In this document: piece after piece, positions 16,991 through 26,158 of the stretch | Layout of the letters: each line of letters opens with the position of its first letter | Numbering within the stretch: position 1 is the stretch's first letter | Program-made: the position numbers and the translations under genes | Source: UBA6107 sp964459385 | GTDB lineage: Bacteria > Chloroflexota > Anaerolineae > Anaerolineales > Anaerolineaceae | DNA length: 64,000 bases | Direction of reading: 5' to 3' | Assembly (NCBI GenBank): GCA_964459385.1 | Contig: CAYWLG010000001.1 | Span: 62,001-126,000, forward strand | Notes under the pieces: generated by a model | Seen by the model: the letters and a program-made list of their open reading frames with translations, nothing else | What the model was told of the DNA's origin: nothing | The model's database searches: none

Positions 16991-18466
16991 ATGGGATTAA
17001 ATAATAAAGTTCAATTGATCACCTACCCAGATTCTTTAGGGGGTGACTTAATTACACTGAATTATGTTCTGGAGAATTTTTTTACTGGTCTATTTCCGGG
17101 GGGTATTCATATTCTGCCGCCATTTCCATCGACCGGAGACAGAGGTTTTGCACCGGTGAGCTATTTTGACATCGAGCCATCATTTGGAACCTGGAAGGAT
17201 ATAAAAGAACTGAGCCAACGCTATCAAATAATGTTGGACTTAATGGTGAATCACATCTCTTCAAGTTCAAATTTCTTTATCGATTTTCTCAATAAAGGGG
17301 CAGAATCAAAATTTGCCAGCATGTTTTTGGATTCAAGAAAGTTCTGGCCTGGCGGTGAGCCAAACCCAAAGGATGTTGACAAAATCTTTTTAAGAAGAGA
17401 AACCCCATTTTCTGATTACCTGGTTGGGGCTCAAAAAGCACCTCTTAAGTTATGGACGACATTTGGGGAAGGCAATCCATCTGATCAAGTGGATGTAGAT
17501 GTTAATTCTGACGAGACTCGAAGGCAGTTTATAAAAATACTCAGGCATTTTCATGAAAATGGGATAAAGTACGTCCGCCTTGATGCAGTTGGCTACGTAA
17601 TCAAGAAACTCGGAACCTCTTGTTTTTTTGTTGAACCCGAAATCTATGAATTTATGGATTGGATCAAGGGGATTGCTGCTGAATATGAAATTGAGCTCCT
17701 GCCAGAAGTTCATGCAGAATACCCAATCCAAAAAGACCTTTCAGATCACGGTTACTGGATCTATGATTTCATGCTGCCTTATTTGATTCTTGAAATGTTG
17801 ATCAAGAAGAACAGCCAAAAATTAAAAGAATACTTGAGAGTTCGCCCTGCTAAACAATTCACAATGCTTGATTGTCATGATGGAATCCCAATAAAACCAG
17901 ACCTTAATGGTTATTATGACTCTGAAACTGTCAAAGAAATCGTCTCTTTGTGTGAGGCCAGAGGCGGTAACATGAATCGGGTGATTTCGATTGAACATCA
18001 AGACCCCGATGGTTTTGATGTTCATCAAATTCGCGGGACATATTATTCGATGCTTGGCGAAGATGATGAGGCGTATTATGCGGCCAGGGCGGTGCAGTTG
18101 TTCACCCCGGGGATCCCACAAATTTATTATGTTGGCCTCTTGGCGGGCAGGAATGATATGGATGCGCTCTTGAGAACTGGTGAAGGAAGGGAGATTAATC
18201 GCCATTCTTACACGAAGGCCGAAATTGAGGTTGAGATCGAAAGGCCGATCGTCAAAAGGTTACTGCAATTGATCAAATTCAGGAACGAATATGCGGCATT
18301 TGATGGAAAATGTGAGTTAAAAGCGTGCAGCGATCAAGAAATTTCCATTGCCTGGTGTAACGGCACGAAAAAGGCTTCACTTATGCTCGATTTAGCGAAC
18401 TACCAGACATCCATTGCCTACGTGGATGTGAGTACTGGCAAAGAACAGTTGTTGGAAATTAATTAA
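16991..18466 (+). CDS. GH13_18 sucrose phosphorylase or related glucoside phosphorylase
   Basis: This 491-residue enzyme matches the sucrose phosphorylase subfamily in length and motifs. It has LMVNHIS early, the nucleophile Asp in RLDAVGYV, the acid/base Glu in LPEVHAEY and the transition-state Asp in LDCHDGIP. The family splits sucrose (or sucrose 6-phosphate, glucosylglycerol, glucosylglycerate) with phosphate to glucose 1-phosphate. No signal peptide is present, so it acts on imported sugar, in line with the ABC transporter upstream. The exact acceptor cannot be fixed by eye. The gene is strongly AT-rich; 17221-17280, for example, has 17 G or C in 60 bases. Confidence 0.88.
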   Translation: MGLNNKVQLITYPDSLGGDLITLNYVLENFFTGLFPGGIHILPPFPSTGDRGFAPVSYFDIEPSFGTWKDIKELSQRYQIMLDLMVNHISSSSNFFIDFLNKGAESKFASMFLDSRKFWPGGEPNPKDVDKIFLRRETPFSDYLVGAQKAPLKLWTTFGEGNPSDQVDVDVNSDETRRQFIKILRHFHENGIKYVRLDAVGYVIKKLGTSCFFVEPEIYEFMDWIKGIAAEYEIELLPEVHAEYPIQKDLSDHGYWIYDFMLPYLILEMLIKKNSQKLKEYLRVRPAKQFTMLDCHDGIPIKPDLNGYYDSETVKEIVSLCEARGGNMNRVISIEHQDPDGFDVHQIRGTYYSMLGEDDEAYYAARAVQLFTPGIPQIYYVGLLAGRNDMDALLRTGEGREINRHSYTKAEIEVEIERPIVKRLLQLIKFRNEYAAFDGKCELKACSDQEISIAWCNGTKKASLMLDLANYQTSIAYVDVSTGKEQLLEIN

Positions 18467-18504
18467 CCAGGTAAGCGTCAATAAAAAAGTCACTTGGAGG
18501 CATT

Positions 18505-19485
18505 ATGCCATTAACATTCGATTATCCACTTGAGCAGTTGAAGACGTATACGGGAATAAACCCCAGACCAAAAGATTTTGACCTTTACTGGCAAACCGCT
18601 TTGGAAGAAATGAACGCGCTTGATCCAAAACTTGAGCTGGTTCCGGCAGCGTTTAATGCTGAGGGTTGCGATTGTTTTGAGATGTATTTTACTGGTGTTG
18701 GGGGGGCACGTATTCATGCTAAGTTGCTTCGCCCGAAAGGGATTAAAAAGCCAGGTCCAGCAGTTTTGATGTTTCATGGGTACACCGGTAATTCGGGCGA
18801 TTGGGTTGATAAATTGCCTTATGTGGCACAGGGGTTTACGGTTGCCGCGCTGGATTGCCGTGGGCAGGGTGGATTATCGGAGGATTCAGGCGCTGTAACC
18901 GGTAATACTTTACACGGGCATATTATTCGGGGGCTTGAAGACGCTTTGGCGGGCCATCCCGAAAAGCTACTCTTTAGGCAGGTTTTTGTCGACACTGCAC
19001 AATTGGCAAAGATTCTCATGGCAATGCCAGAAGTGGACCCGGACCGGGTGGGAGCTACAGGTGGCAGTCAGGGAGGAGCTTTGACAGTGGCCTGTTCTGC
19101 ATTGGAACCGCGCATTAATAGGGCCGCACCAGTCTATCCATTCTTAAGCGACTATCAACGAGTCTGGCAAATGGATCAGGGCTTCCTTGCTTACAAGGAA
19201 TTGAAAGAGTACTTCAGATCCTTTGACCCCACGCATGAGAACGAAAACAGAGCATTCGAAATGCTTGGGTATATTGATATTCAAAATCTGGCCTCTCGCA
19301 TCAAAGCGGAGGTATTATGGGCAACCGCATTAATGGATATTACCTGCCCACCTTCTTCACAGTTTGCCGCGTACAATAAAATCACTTCCAAGAAATCCAT
19401 GCTGCTATATCCCGATTTCGATCATGAATCATTGCCCAGTCATAATGACAAAATTTTCCAGTTTATGATGGGTCTGAAAGGTTGA
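18505..19485 (+). CDS. CE7 acetyl xylan esterase / cephalosporin-C deacetylase
   Basis: This 326-residue protein matches the usual CE7 length of about 320-325 residues. The alpha/beta-hydrolase has the nucleophile in GGSQGGAL, the family RGQGG motif (DCRGQGGLSED), the catalytic Asp in LMDITCPP and the His in DFDHESL. The family removes acetyl groups from short xylo-oligosaccharides and other small acetylated sugars, normally in the cytoplasm. It has no signal peptide. GGAGG lies five bases before the ATG. Its position after the transporter and phosphorylase suggests that the imported sugar may be acetylated. Confidence 0.9.
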   Translation: MPLTFDYPLEQLKTYTGINPRPKDFDLYWQTALEEMNALDPKLELVPAAFNAEGCDCFEMYFTGVGGARIHAKLLRPKGIKKPGPAVLMFHGYTGNSGDWVDKLPYVAQGFTVAALDCRGQGGLSEDSGAVTGNTLHGHIIRGLEDALAGHPEKLLFRQVFVDTAQLAKILMAMPEVDPDRVGATGGSQGGALTVACSALEPRINRAAPVYPFLSDYQRVWQMDQGFLAYKELKEYFRSFDPTHENENRAFEMLGYIDIQNLASRIKAEVLWATALMDITCPPSSQFAAYNKITSKKSMLLYPDFDHESLPSHNDKIFQFMMGLKG

Positions 19486-19525
19486 TCTGGCAGTAAACTT
19501 CTGGGGTTTCTCTCCTTCCCAAGAA

Positions 19526-19573
19526 AATGAAACACGTCCAGTGAATGGTGATCTGGGCGTGTTTCATTATTAA
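19526..19573 (+). terminator. Terminator of the sugar cluster, probably bidirectional
   Basis: AATGAAACACGTCCAG and CTGGGCGTGTTTCATT form a 16-bp stem with one G-T pair, followed by ATTATT. On the minus strand the stem is followed by TTTTCTT, so it can also stop readthrough from priA. Confidence 0.75.
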
Positions 19574-19648
19574 TATATATCATTTATTTTCGATCATTTT
19601 TTCGACGAGCGCCGCAAACGAATGATAATGGCCAATAACGGTCACTAC

Positions 19649-22138
19649 TTATAAGAGGTCGGGTGGGTCTACGGTGATCTCCACCTGCACGCCGTGCGGC
19701 TGCCAGGTATTGAGGGGGTGCTGCACCATCACCTCACGTGCGGCGGCTGCGCTGAGCAAAAAAAGCCAGCGGTAACGGTTATTGCGGCGCCCGTAAAAGC
19801 AGGGCACGGGGCCGATCATTTTTGCTGACTTAAACCCGGCGCTCTCGGCCCAATGGGCAAATTTCTCCGCGCTGGCTTGAGCCGCCTGGGCGGCGATGGA
19901 CTCTTGAAAGTGTGAAAACTCAAAGCGCACCAGTTGAACGAAGGGAGGATAAAGGGTTTTGCGGCGGTATTCCAACTCCTGCTCGTAAAAACCGTTGAAA
20001 TCGTGCAAAGAGGCTGCCTGGATGGCGTAATTTTCGGGGTGGTAGGTCTGAAAAATGGCCTTGCCGCCGCGTCCGCTGCGGCCGGCCCGGCCCGCCACCT
20101 GACTGAGCAGTTGAAAGGTGCGTTCAGGGGCGTGAAAATCGGGCAGGTTGAGGCTTACATCTGCCAGCACGACCCCCACCAGGGTGACCAGGGGCAGATC
20201 GAGCCCCTTGGCTAGCATTTTTGTTCCGATGAGGATGTCGGCGCGGTGCTGGGTGAAATGGTCAAGGATGAGGTCGTGGGCGCCCTTCAAGCGCGCCGTG
20301 TCGGCATCCCAGCGCAGCACGCGGGCGGACGGGAATTGCTCAACCACCTGTTTTTCGAGGCTCTCGGTGCCCAGCCCAAACTGACGGATGTTTTTGCCGC
20401 CGCACTGGGGGCACTTATCCGGCATCCTGCGATGATAGTTGCAGATGTGGCATTGTAGATCGTTGGCGGAGGCGTGGTAAGTAAGCTGGGTATCGCAGCG
20501 TGGACAGCGCAGCACATAACCGCAGTCGCGACAAAAAACGTAGGTGGCCGAACCGCGCCGGTTAAGGAAGAGGATGGCCTGCTCATTGTTTGCCAGGGTC
20601 TCGCTGAGGGCAGTGCTGAGCGCCTTGCTCAAAACGGAGCGGTTGCCCGCTTTCAGCTCTGCGCGCATATCCACGATCTCGACAGGCGGCAGGGGCAGGG
20701 TGCCGGGCTGACCATCCGCGGCAGGAGAATCTTGATGGGCATAAATGCGCTCGTCCAGATGCAGCTCATGCCAGTTTTCACGGCGGGCGCGGTAGAGCTG
20801 CTCCACAGTGGGGGTGGCCGACCCCATCAAGAGGGGAACCTTCAACCGCCCGGCGTAGGCAATGGCCGTTTCAATGGCAGAATAGTGAGGGCGAAGATCG
20901 TCTTGATAATAAGATTCGTCATGGCATTCGTCGATGACGATCAGGCCCAGGTCAGGCAGGGGGGCAAACAGGGCACTGCGGGCGCCGACGACCACGGGCA
21001 AGTCCCCACTGCGGATGCGCCGCCAGGTGTCGTAGCGCTCACCGGGAGAAAGGCGCGAGTGGATCAGCCCCACTTTTTGCGGAAAGCGCGCGTAGAAACG
21101 GCGTACCGTCTGCGGGGTGAGGGCGATCTCGGGCACCAGCACGAGGGCGCCCTTGCCCTGCGCCAGGGCGGCCGAAACGGCGCGCAGATAGATCTCGGTC
21201 TTACCCGACCCGGTGACGCCGACCAGCAGGTTCTGCCCGGCAGCGGTCTGGCCGTTGAACTGGGCTTCCAGTTTTTGCCACACGGCACTTTGCGCCGGGG
21301 TTAACCGGGGTGCCTGCTGCAAGGCCGGGCTCAGATTGGCCAGCGGGTCGCGGAAGACCTCGCTCTCGCCAATGCTGATCAGCCCCAGCTCGGCCAGCGT
21401 TTTCAAATCAGCGGCAGTGGAGCCTGATTCGGCATAGAGCATCGAAACATCGGTGGGGCCGCCTTCACGAGCCAGCACCAGAATCACATTGGTCATGCGC
21501 TGGCGCACTGCCTGGCTGCGCCGTGTGTTTTGCTCGATCTGCTGGCGCGCCTGTTCAGAATCCATCAGCAAAGTGGCGTTGCGCAGCGTGCGCGGGTGGA
21601 CGGACGGGGGCAGTAAAACCGGTTCGCTGCTGACGAGCCCGCGTTTGATGAGACCGGGCAGGCTTTCTCGCCAACGGGTCTGGGGCAGTGAAAGGTCAAG
21701 CTGGCGCCCGCGCAGAGCGCCGCGTTTGCCGAGCGCCTGCAGGATGCGCTGCTGGGTGGGGGTGAGGTCCGCGGCAGGGCCTGCATTTTCAAGCGGGCGA
21801 ATCAGCACATCGGCGTGCTGGCTGAGACCCGGCGGCAGCATCTGATCGAGGTTTTCAGACAGGGTGGAAAAATAGTAATCCGCCATCCAGCCGGCCAACT
21901 CTATCTGAACCGGGGTGAGCACGGGGTCGCGATCTACCAGCGCTGTGATCGGCTTTACATCCGGCACAGAGGGGGAATCGATGGCTTCAAGCACGATGGC
22001 CTGGGTTACCTGGCGCCCGAAAGGCACCGTAACCAGTGAGCCGGGGCGCACCAGGGCAGCCAGTTCATCCGGGACGGAGTAATCGAAGACGTCACCGATC
22101 TGGGCAATGTTGATCGAAACCCGGACGAATTTGGGCAT
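19649..22138 (-). CDS. priA: Primosomal replication restart helicase PriA
   Basis: This 829-residue DEAD-like helicase reloads the replisome at stalled forks. The N-terminal DNA-binding domain (VRVSINIAQIGDVFDYSVP) is followed by the helicase core with Walker A GVTGSGKTE and a DECHDE-type box. The zinc-binding insert has cysteine pairs (CRDCG, CPRC, CHIC, CPQC). The C-terminal helicase lobe includes QVAGRAGR. GAGGAG precedes the ATG by about 13 bases. The stop lies 80 bases before the terminator shared with the sugar cluster. It heads toward that cluster convergently and is probably cotranscribed with the MEMO-family gene upstream. Confidence 0.96.
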   Translation of the reverse strand: MPKFVRVSINIAQIGDVFDYSVPDELAALVRPGSLVTVPFGRQVTQAIVLEAIDSPSVPDVKPITALVDRDPVLTPVQIELAGWMADYYFSTLSENLDQMLPPGLSQHADVLIRPLENAGPAADLTPTQQRILQALGKRGALRGRQLDLSLPQTRWRESLPGLIKRGLVSSEPVLLPPSVHPRTLRNATLLMDSEQARQQIEQNTRRSQAVRQRMTNVILVLAREGGPTDVSMLYAESGSTAADLKTLAELGLISIGESEVFRDPLANLSPALQQAPRLTPAQSAVWQKLEAQFNGQTAAGQNLLVGVTGSGKTEIYLRAVSAALAQGKGALVLVPEIALTPQTVRRFYARFPQKVGLIHSRLSPGERYDTWRRIRSGDLPVVVGARSALFAPLPDLGLIVIDECHDESYYQDDLRPHYSAIETAIAYAGRLKVPLLMGSATPTVEQLYRARRENWHELHLDERIYAHQDSPAADGQPGTLPLPPVEIVDMRAELKAGNRSVLSKALSTALSETLANNEQAILFLNRRGSATYVFCRDCGYVLRCPRCDTQLTYHASANDLQCHICNYHRRMPDKCPQCGGKNIRQFGLGTESLEKQVVEQFPSARVLRWDADTARLKGAHDLILDHFTQHRADILIGTKMLAKGLDLPLVTLVGVVLADVSLNLPDFHAPERTFQLLSQVAGRAGRSGRGGKAIFQTYHPENYAIQAASLHDFNGFYEQELEYRRKTLYPPFVQLVRFEFSHFQESIAAQAAQASAEKFAHWAESAGFKSAKMIGPVPCFYGRRNNRYRWLFLLSAAAAREVMVQHPLNTWQPHGVQVEITVDPPDLL

Positions 22139-22160
22139 GTGTAAATGGACTCCTCAATGT

Positions 22161-23003
22161 TCAGGCGAGAATGGCAGCCGACCCGTAACCGACCACCTGG
22201 GTGGTGTCGCCGGTGCTGTCGGCCGAGGTGCTGTGATGCAATATTTCAACCCGCTCAGCCCCCAGCGCTTTGGCCGCCCAGAGCACAGCCGCGACCGCTC
22301 CTGAACCACAGGCAAAGCCGGTCTTGTCCTCTTCGGCTTTGAGCACGCCGGTCGGGTTAAAGGTGCTGAACTGGTCGAGCATATGGTTATCGAAAAAGTT
22401 GGCTTCGCGCAGCGAATAATAATGAGAAAGGTCCGTGCTGGCGACCAGCAGCGCGTTCTTGCCGCGCAGAGTTTCGGCCAGAGCGGTGCCGAAATGCTGC
22501 AGCGCCTGGGGGCGCTGTTCCCGTACCATCAGCGGCAGGAGGGTAAAGGGATCGGCAAGAGCCACCTGCAGAAAAGGCAGTTGAATTTCGAGCGAATGTT
22601 CGTGGTCGTTGGCCACCGAAATGAGCTTGCTGCCGGTGTGCTTGAAAAGATGGCTGTTCAAGGCTTCGAGACTTTCGTGATCAACCTCGATGGCGCCAAG
22701 GGGGGTAGCATATTGGCGGTGGGCGCTGGTCATGAACGGATAGGGCAAATAATCGTGCATCGGCGCGACCACAACCACCTGTTCAAAGCTCAAGCCTCTG
22801 AGCGCGCGGTACGCGTAACCGGCGGTCGGCCCTGAGTAGCGATAGCCGGCATGCGGGACGATGATGCCGATCAGCTTTCCATCCAACGTGGCCGGTTGGG
22901 CCTGATCGATAAACCCGCTGACCTCTTCGCGCAGCAGGTTGGGGTTGCCCGGGTACCAGGTGCCCGCAATAGGAGAAGGACGAATCGGGTTAACGTTTGT
23001 CAT
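22161..23003 (-). CDS. MEMO-family protein (AmmeMemoRadiSam B)
   Basis: A 280-residue member of the MEMO1 family. Typical motifs are the N-terminal RPSPIAGTWYP, VPHAGYRYSG, APMHDYLPY (standing where many members have GPNH), DHEHSLEIQLPFLQ and STDLSHYY. The histidines in these motifs line the active-site pocket in the fold shared with dioxygenases. In many prokaryotes it sits next to AMMECR1 and radical SAM partners; neither is visible here. The biochemical role is unsettled. It lies 22 bases upstream of priA on the same strand, so the two likely share a transcript. Confidence 0.9.
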   Translation of the reverse strand: MTNVNPIRPSPIAGTWYPGNPNLLREEVSGFIDQAQPATLDGKLIGIIVPHAGYRYSGPTAGYAYRALRGLSFEQVVVVAPMHDYLPYPFMTSAHRQYATPLGAIEVDHESLEALNSHLFKHTGSKLISVANDHEHSLEIQLPFLQVALADPFTLLPLMVREQRPQALQHFGTALAETLRGKNALLVASTDLSHYYSLREANFFDNHMLDQFSTFNPTGVLKAEEDKTGFACGSGAVAAVLWAAKALGAERVEILHHSTSADSTGDTTQVVGYGSAAILA

Positions 23004-23055
23004 AGGAATCTCCTTTGAACAATTTCATTATACAGGTGGAAGCGGGGCGCGTGAA

Positions 23056-23090
23056 TAAAAAAGCAGGAATCTGCGTAGAGATTCCTGCTT
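23056..23090 (-). terminator. Rho-independent terminator of the LysM-M23 gene
   Basis: AAGCAGGAATCT and AGATTCCTGCTT form a perfect 12-bp stem with a six-base loop. Reading on the minus strand it is followed by a run of T residues. Confidence 0.9.
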
Positions 23091-23107
23091 GTGCTTGCAA
23101 GAAGAGA

Positions 23108-24307
23108 CTAGCGGATCAAAAAGTCCCAGGGGTTGACCGTGGCACCATCTTTGCGCAGTTCGAAGTGCAGGTGCGGGCCGGAAGAGTTGCCGGTGGTGCC
23201 GAGCAAGCCGACCACGTCGCCCTGATAGACATTTTGTCCGCAGCCAACTTCGATGGCGTCAAGGTGGGCATAGACCGACTGCCAGCCGCCGCCGTGATCG
23301 ACAATGACCAGGTTACCGTAGCCCACATTGCTCCAGCCGGAATAAACGACCACGCCGGCAGCAGTGGCCCAAACAGAATTATCGAGCGAACCGGCAATAT
23401 CGATGCCGTGATGGATGCTGGTGTAGTCGTAACCTGAAAGCCATTTTTCAACCGTTGGCCAGATGAACGTACCATCGCCTTCGAGGCCCTCGGTGATGAC
23501 ACCGCAGGCGCCCGGGCCGATGCTCGAAGCGGTGACGGGTGTATCGCGGGTGAAATGGGGCAGCCAGTCGGTGTATTCCCAGATGCCGTTCGGGACAAAG
23601 AGCATGGTGCCGGCAGGGATGTTCGGTAAAGAGAGATCGCCCAGAGTAGCGGGGTTGAGCTTGTTGGCAGGCCAGTTGATGATGTCTGCGGGGGTGACTT
23701 CAAAGAAGCTTGCTACGCCGTTGAGCCCGTCACCGGTCTGCCATTTGTAGATGGCGCCGTCCTGTGGGGGAATGTTGATCTCCAGACCGGGGATGAGATT
23801 ATCGGGGTTGTCGCCGAGAATGTACTTGTTGCTCCACAACAGGGATTCAGGTTTGAGGCCGTATTTTTCGGCAATACCAAAGAGGGTGTCGCCGCTTTGC
23901 ACGGTGTACTGGATGACCTCGTCGCGCGGGTGTGAGGGCAGGTTGGTATAAAGCTGGGCCATACGGGTGATGCCAAAGCTGCTCTCGAGCGCTTCACCGC
24001 CAGAAGCACCCGAAACCGGCAGGAGGGTGTTTTGTGCCAGGGGCGTGCTTTGGATTGAAGCGGCCACTGCCGTGCCCTGGTTTTTGAGGAAGTATTTGCT
24101 CATCACGCCGGCGACGATCAAGATTAATGCAATGATCGACACCCCGGTAATTATATGAAGCGAAGTCTCTCCCAGACCAAGGTGGAGCAGTTTTTGCCAG
24201 AGCTTTTGCCAGCTTTCGGAAAAACCAGTATTTTTATTTTCTTCAGGTTGAACCGAGCCCTCATCCCCCAAATTGGGTAATGGATTTGAATTCGGATTTT
24301 CAGTCAT
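23108..24307 (-). CDS. Membrane-anchored LysM-M23 metallopeptidase, second copy
   Basis: A 399-residue paralogue of the protein at 11103-12209. An acidic, Asn-rich cytoplasmic tail of about 55 residues leads to one membrane segment (about 56-75). Two LysM repeats follow (YTVQSGDTLFGIAEKYG, then YKWQTGDGLNGVASF). The M23 domain has ligands in HHGID and HLHFE. The order and spacing of domains are the same as in the first copy, including the VGYGN/TGYGY and STGNS-type motifs. It likely hydrolyses or remodels peptidoglycan cross-links. It is transcribed alone, with its own terminator, divergently from the heat-shock operon. Confidence 0.92.
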   Translation of the reverse strand: MTENPNSNPLPNLGDEGSVQPEENKNTGFSESWQKLWQKLLHLGLGETSLHIITGVSIIALILIVAGVMSKYFLKNQGTAVAASIQSTPLAQNTLLPVSGASGGEALESSFGITRMAQLYTNLPSHPRDEVIQYTVQSGDTLFGIAEKYGLKPESLLWSNKYILGDNPDNLIPGLEINIPPQDGAIYKWQTGDGLNGVASFFEVTPADIINWPANKLNPATLGDLSLPNIPAGTMLFVPNGIWEYTDWLPHFTRDTPVTASSIGPGACGVITEGLEGDGTFIWPTVEKWLSGYDYTSIHHGIDIAGSLDNSVWATAAGVVVYSGWSNVGYGNLVIVDHGGGWQSVYAHLDAIEVGCGQNVYQGDVVGLLGTTGNSSGPHLHFELRKDGATVNPWDFLIR

Positions 24308-24431
24308 TTTAATGGGTACCTCTTGTGGGCATCATAACAGAAAGGTTTTGAACGGTCAAGAAAGGTAATTTAGCCTGAAAAGGGGTTTTGTTAATTCTTT
24401 ATCAGAACTTTTCTGCACAAAGCGCCTGTGC

Positions 24432-24460
24432 TTGACTCGGTTTTTTCAGCATGGTATGAT
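24432..24460 (+). promoter_or_regulatory. Promoter of the hrcA-grpE-dnaK-dnaJ operon
   Basis: TTGACT (24432-24437) and TATGAT (24455-24460) with 17 bases between them. The CIRCE operator begins 14 bases after the -10 box, so it covers the start region of the transcript. Confidence 0.85.
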
Positions 24461-24473
24461 TATGGCTAATATT

Positions 24474-24500
24474 TTAGCACTCGACGCGTTAGAGTGCTAA
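24474..24500. promoter_or_regulatory. CIRCE operator (HrcA binding site)
   Basis: TTAGCACTC-N9-GAGTGCTAA is an exact match to the CIRCE consensus, an inverted repeat bound by the HrcA repressor. It lies 10 bases before the hrcA start, so HrcA controls its own operon. Confidence 0.97.
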
Positions 24501-24510
24501 AAAGGAACGA

Positions 24511-25548
24511 ATGAACGAATTAACTGAACGGCAACGTTTGATCTTATCCCTGGTCGTCCATGAGTACATTCGCACCGCCATCCCGGTGGGGTCGAAGCAC
24601 ATGGTCGATCAGTATCATTTGGATTTCAGTTCGGCGACCGTGCGCAATGAACTGGCAGAATTGACCGATAAGGGCTATCTGCGTCAGCCGCATCTTTCGG
24701 CCGGACGGGTACCCACCGAAGAAGGCTACCGACTTTTTGTGGGCAACCTGGTGCAGGATACCGACATCCCCGATTCGATGCGCCGCACCATCAGCCATCA
24801 GTTCTACCAGATGCGCCAGGATGTGGAGCAGTGGACCCGACTGGCGGCCTCGGTGCTGGCCCACCAATCACGTGGCGCCTCGCTGGTAACGGCGCCGCAT
24901 CCCGACCAGGCACATTTTAAACACATGGAATTGGTCGCCTCACGCGGTCGCCAGGTATTGATGGTGCTGGTCTTGATGGGCGGCGAGATCCTGCAGCGCT
25001 TTGTGATGCTGGCTGAACCGGTGGGCCAGGAACAGCTTTCTCTGGTGGCCAACCGGCTGACCCATTTGTTTGCCAACCGTGACGCCAAGATGCTAAAAAT
25101 GACGGCGTTTGAACTGAACGCCCTGGAAAAAGAGATCTACACCCTGGTAGTGGACGAAATGCAGCAGGCCGATTCTCTGGTAGCCGGCGAGGTTGTGCTG
25201 GATGGCATTACCAACGTGCTGGCCGAGCCGGAATTTTCGGGCTCAGATGAAGCACGCAAGGCGCTGAAGGTGCTCGAAGAGAAACCCATGCTGCAGCACC
25301 TGCTCTCTGAAACCGTGCTGCACGGCTCGTCAGTAGGTGGGGTGCAGGTGTTGATCGGCGGCGAAGGCGTCTGGGATTCGTTGAGCCAGTGCTCCATCGT
25401 GCTGGCCCGCTACGGTACCCCGGGGCTCTCGACCGGCACACTGGGTGTGCTGGGGCCGATGCGCATGCCCTATGGGCGAACAATCTCCATTGTGCGTTTT
25501 CTCTCAGGCTTGTTAAGTGACCTGGTGAACGACACGATGATCGAATAA
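24511..25548 (+). CDS. hrcA: Heat-inducible transcription repressor HrcA
   Basis: This 345-residue repressor binds CIRCE and is kept active by the GroE chaperonin in well-studied bacteria. The N-terminal winged helix (LTERQRLILSLVVHEYI, SSATVRNELAELTDKG) is followed by the HrcA core with the GAF-like domain and family motifs QPHLSAGRVPTEEGYR and GPMRMPYGRTIS. The start follows AAGGAACGA and the perfect CIRCE element. It is the first gene of the operon, with grpE 24 bases downstream. Heat or misfolded protein should relieve repression. Confidence 0.97.
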   Translation: MNELTERQRLILSLVVHEYIRTAIPVGSKHMVDQYHLDFSSATVRNELAELTDKGYLRQPHLSAGRVPTEEGYRLFVGNLVQDTDIPDSMRRTISHQFYQMRQDVEQWTRLAASVLAHQSRGASLVTAPHPDQAHFKHMELVASRGRQVLMVLVLMGGEILQRFVMLAEPVGQEQLSLVANRLTHLFANRDAKMLKMTAFELNALEKEIYTLVVDEMQQADSLVAGEVVLDGITNVLAEPEFSGSDEARKALKVLEEKPMLQHLLSETVLHGSSVGGVQVLIGGEGVWDSLSQCSIVLARYGTPGLSTGTLGVLGPMRMPYGRTISIVRFLSGLLSDLVNDTMIE

Positions 25549-25572
25549 TCATTGCCGTTGAAGAGGTGAAAA

Positions 25573-26145
25573 TTGAGCGAAGAAACCAAAAAATCAGTTG
25601 AAGAAGAACCCAAACGCCCTTCCGGTGAAAAAGCGGTTCACGAAAAGAAAGAAGAAAAAGCCCAGCATGTGCCGGCCCACGAGCACGAATCGTTGAAGGC
25701 CGAGCTGGAAAAAATGCGCGCCGAATCTTGTGCCAACATGGATGGCTGGCAGCGTGAGCGGGCTGAATTTTCGAACTATAAAAAACGCATTGATCGCGAA
25801 AATGCCCTGCTACGGCAAACCCTGACAGGCGAGATCGTCAAGAAGTATCTGGTCGTGCTGGACGATATGGAACTGGCCCTGAAGGCGCGTCCCAAAGAGG
25901 GCGAAGGGGCGGCCTGGTCTGAAGGCATTGAGCTGATCGCACGTAAACTGCAAGCCATTTTGGATGCCGAGGGCATCGAACGCATCAATCAGAACAAGGT
26001 GCAATTTGACCCCAATCTGCACGAAGCGATCTCGAATGAAGAGGCACCCGATTTTGAAAGTGGAGAAGTCATTGAGGTTGTCAGGCAAGGTTACAAAATC
26101 GGCGACCGAATTCTGCGCCCGGCAATGGTGCGCGTAGCAAGATAA
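25573..26145 (+). CDS. grpE: Nucleotide exchange factor GrpE
   Basis: A 190-residue cochaperone that releases ADP from DnaK. It starts with TTG after AGAGGTG. The first ~60 residues are very rich in Glu and Lys and probably form the disordered start of the long paired helix. The helical stalk and C-terminal beta domain follow, with the family signature near the end (FDPNLHEAISNEEAP and YKIGDRILRPAMVRVA). It lies between hrcA and dnaK, with 13 bases to the dnaK ATG. Confidence 0.96.
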   Translation: MSEETKKSVEEEPKRPSGEKAVHEKKEEKAQHVPAHEHESLKAELEKMRAESCANMDGWQRERAEFSNYKKRIDRENALLRQTLTGEIVKKYLVVLDDMELALKARPKEGEGAAWSEGIELIARKLQAILDAEGIERINQNKVQFDPNLHEAISNEEAPDFESGEVIEVVRQGYKIGDRILRPAMVRVAR

Positions 26146-26158
26146 CACAGGAGGATTC

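Noticed and set aside
20474..21304. 276-codon ORF opposite priA
   Set aside because: Same cause as above; the sense frame carries all PriA motifs.
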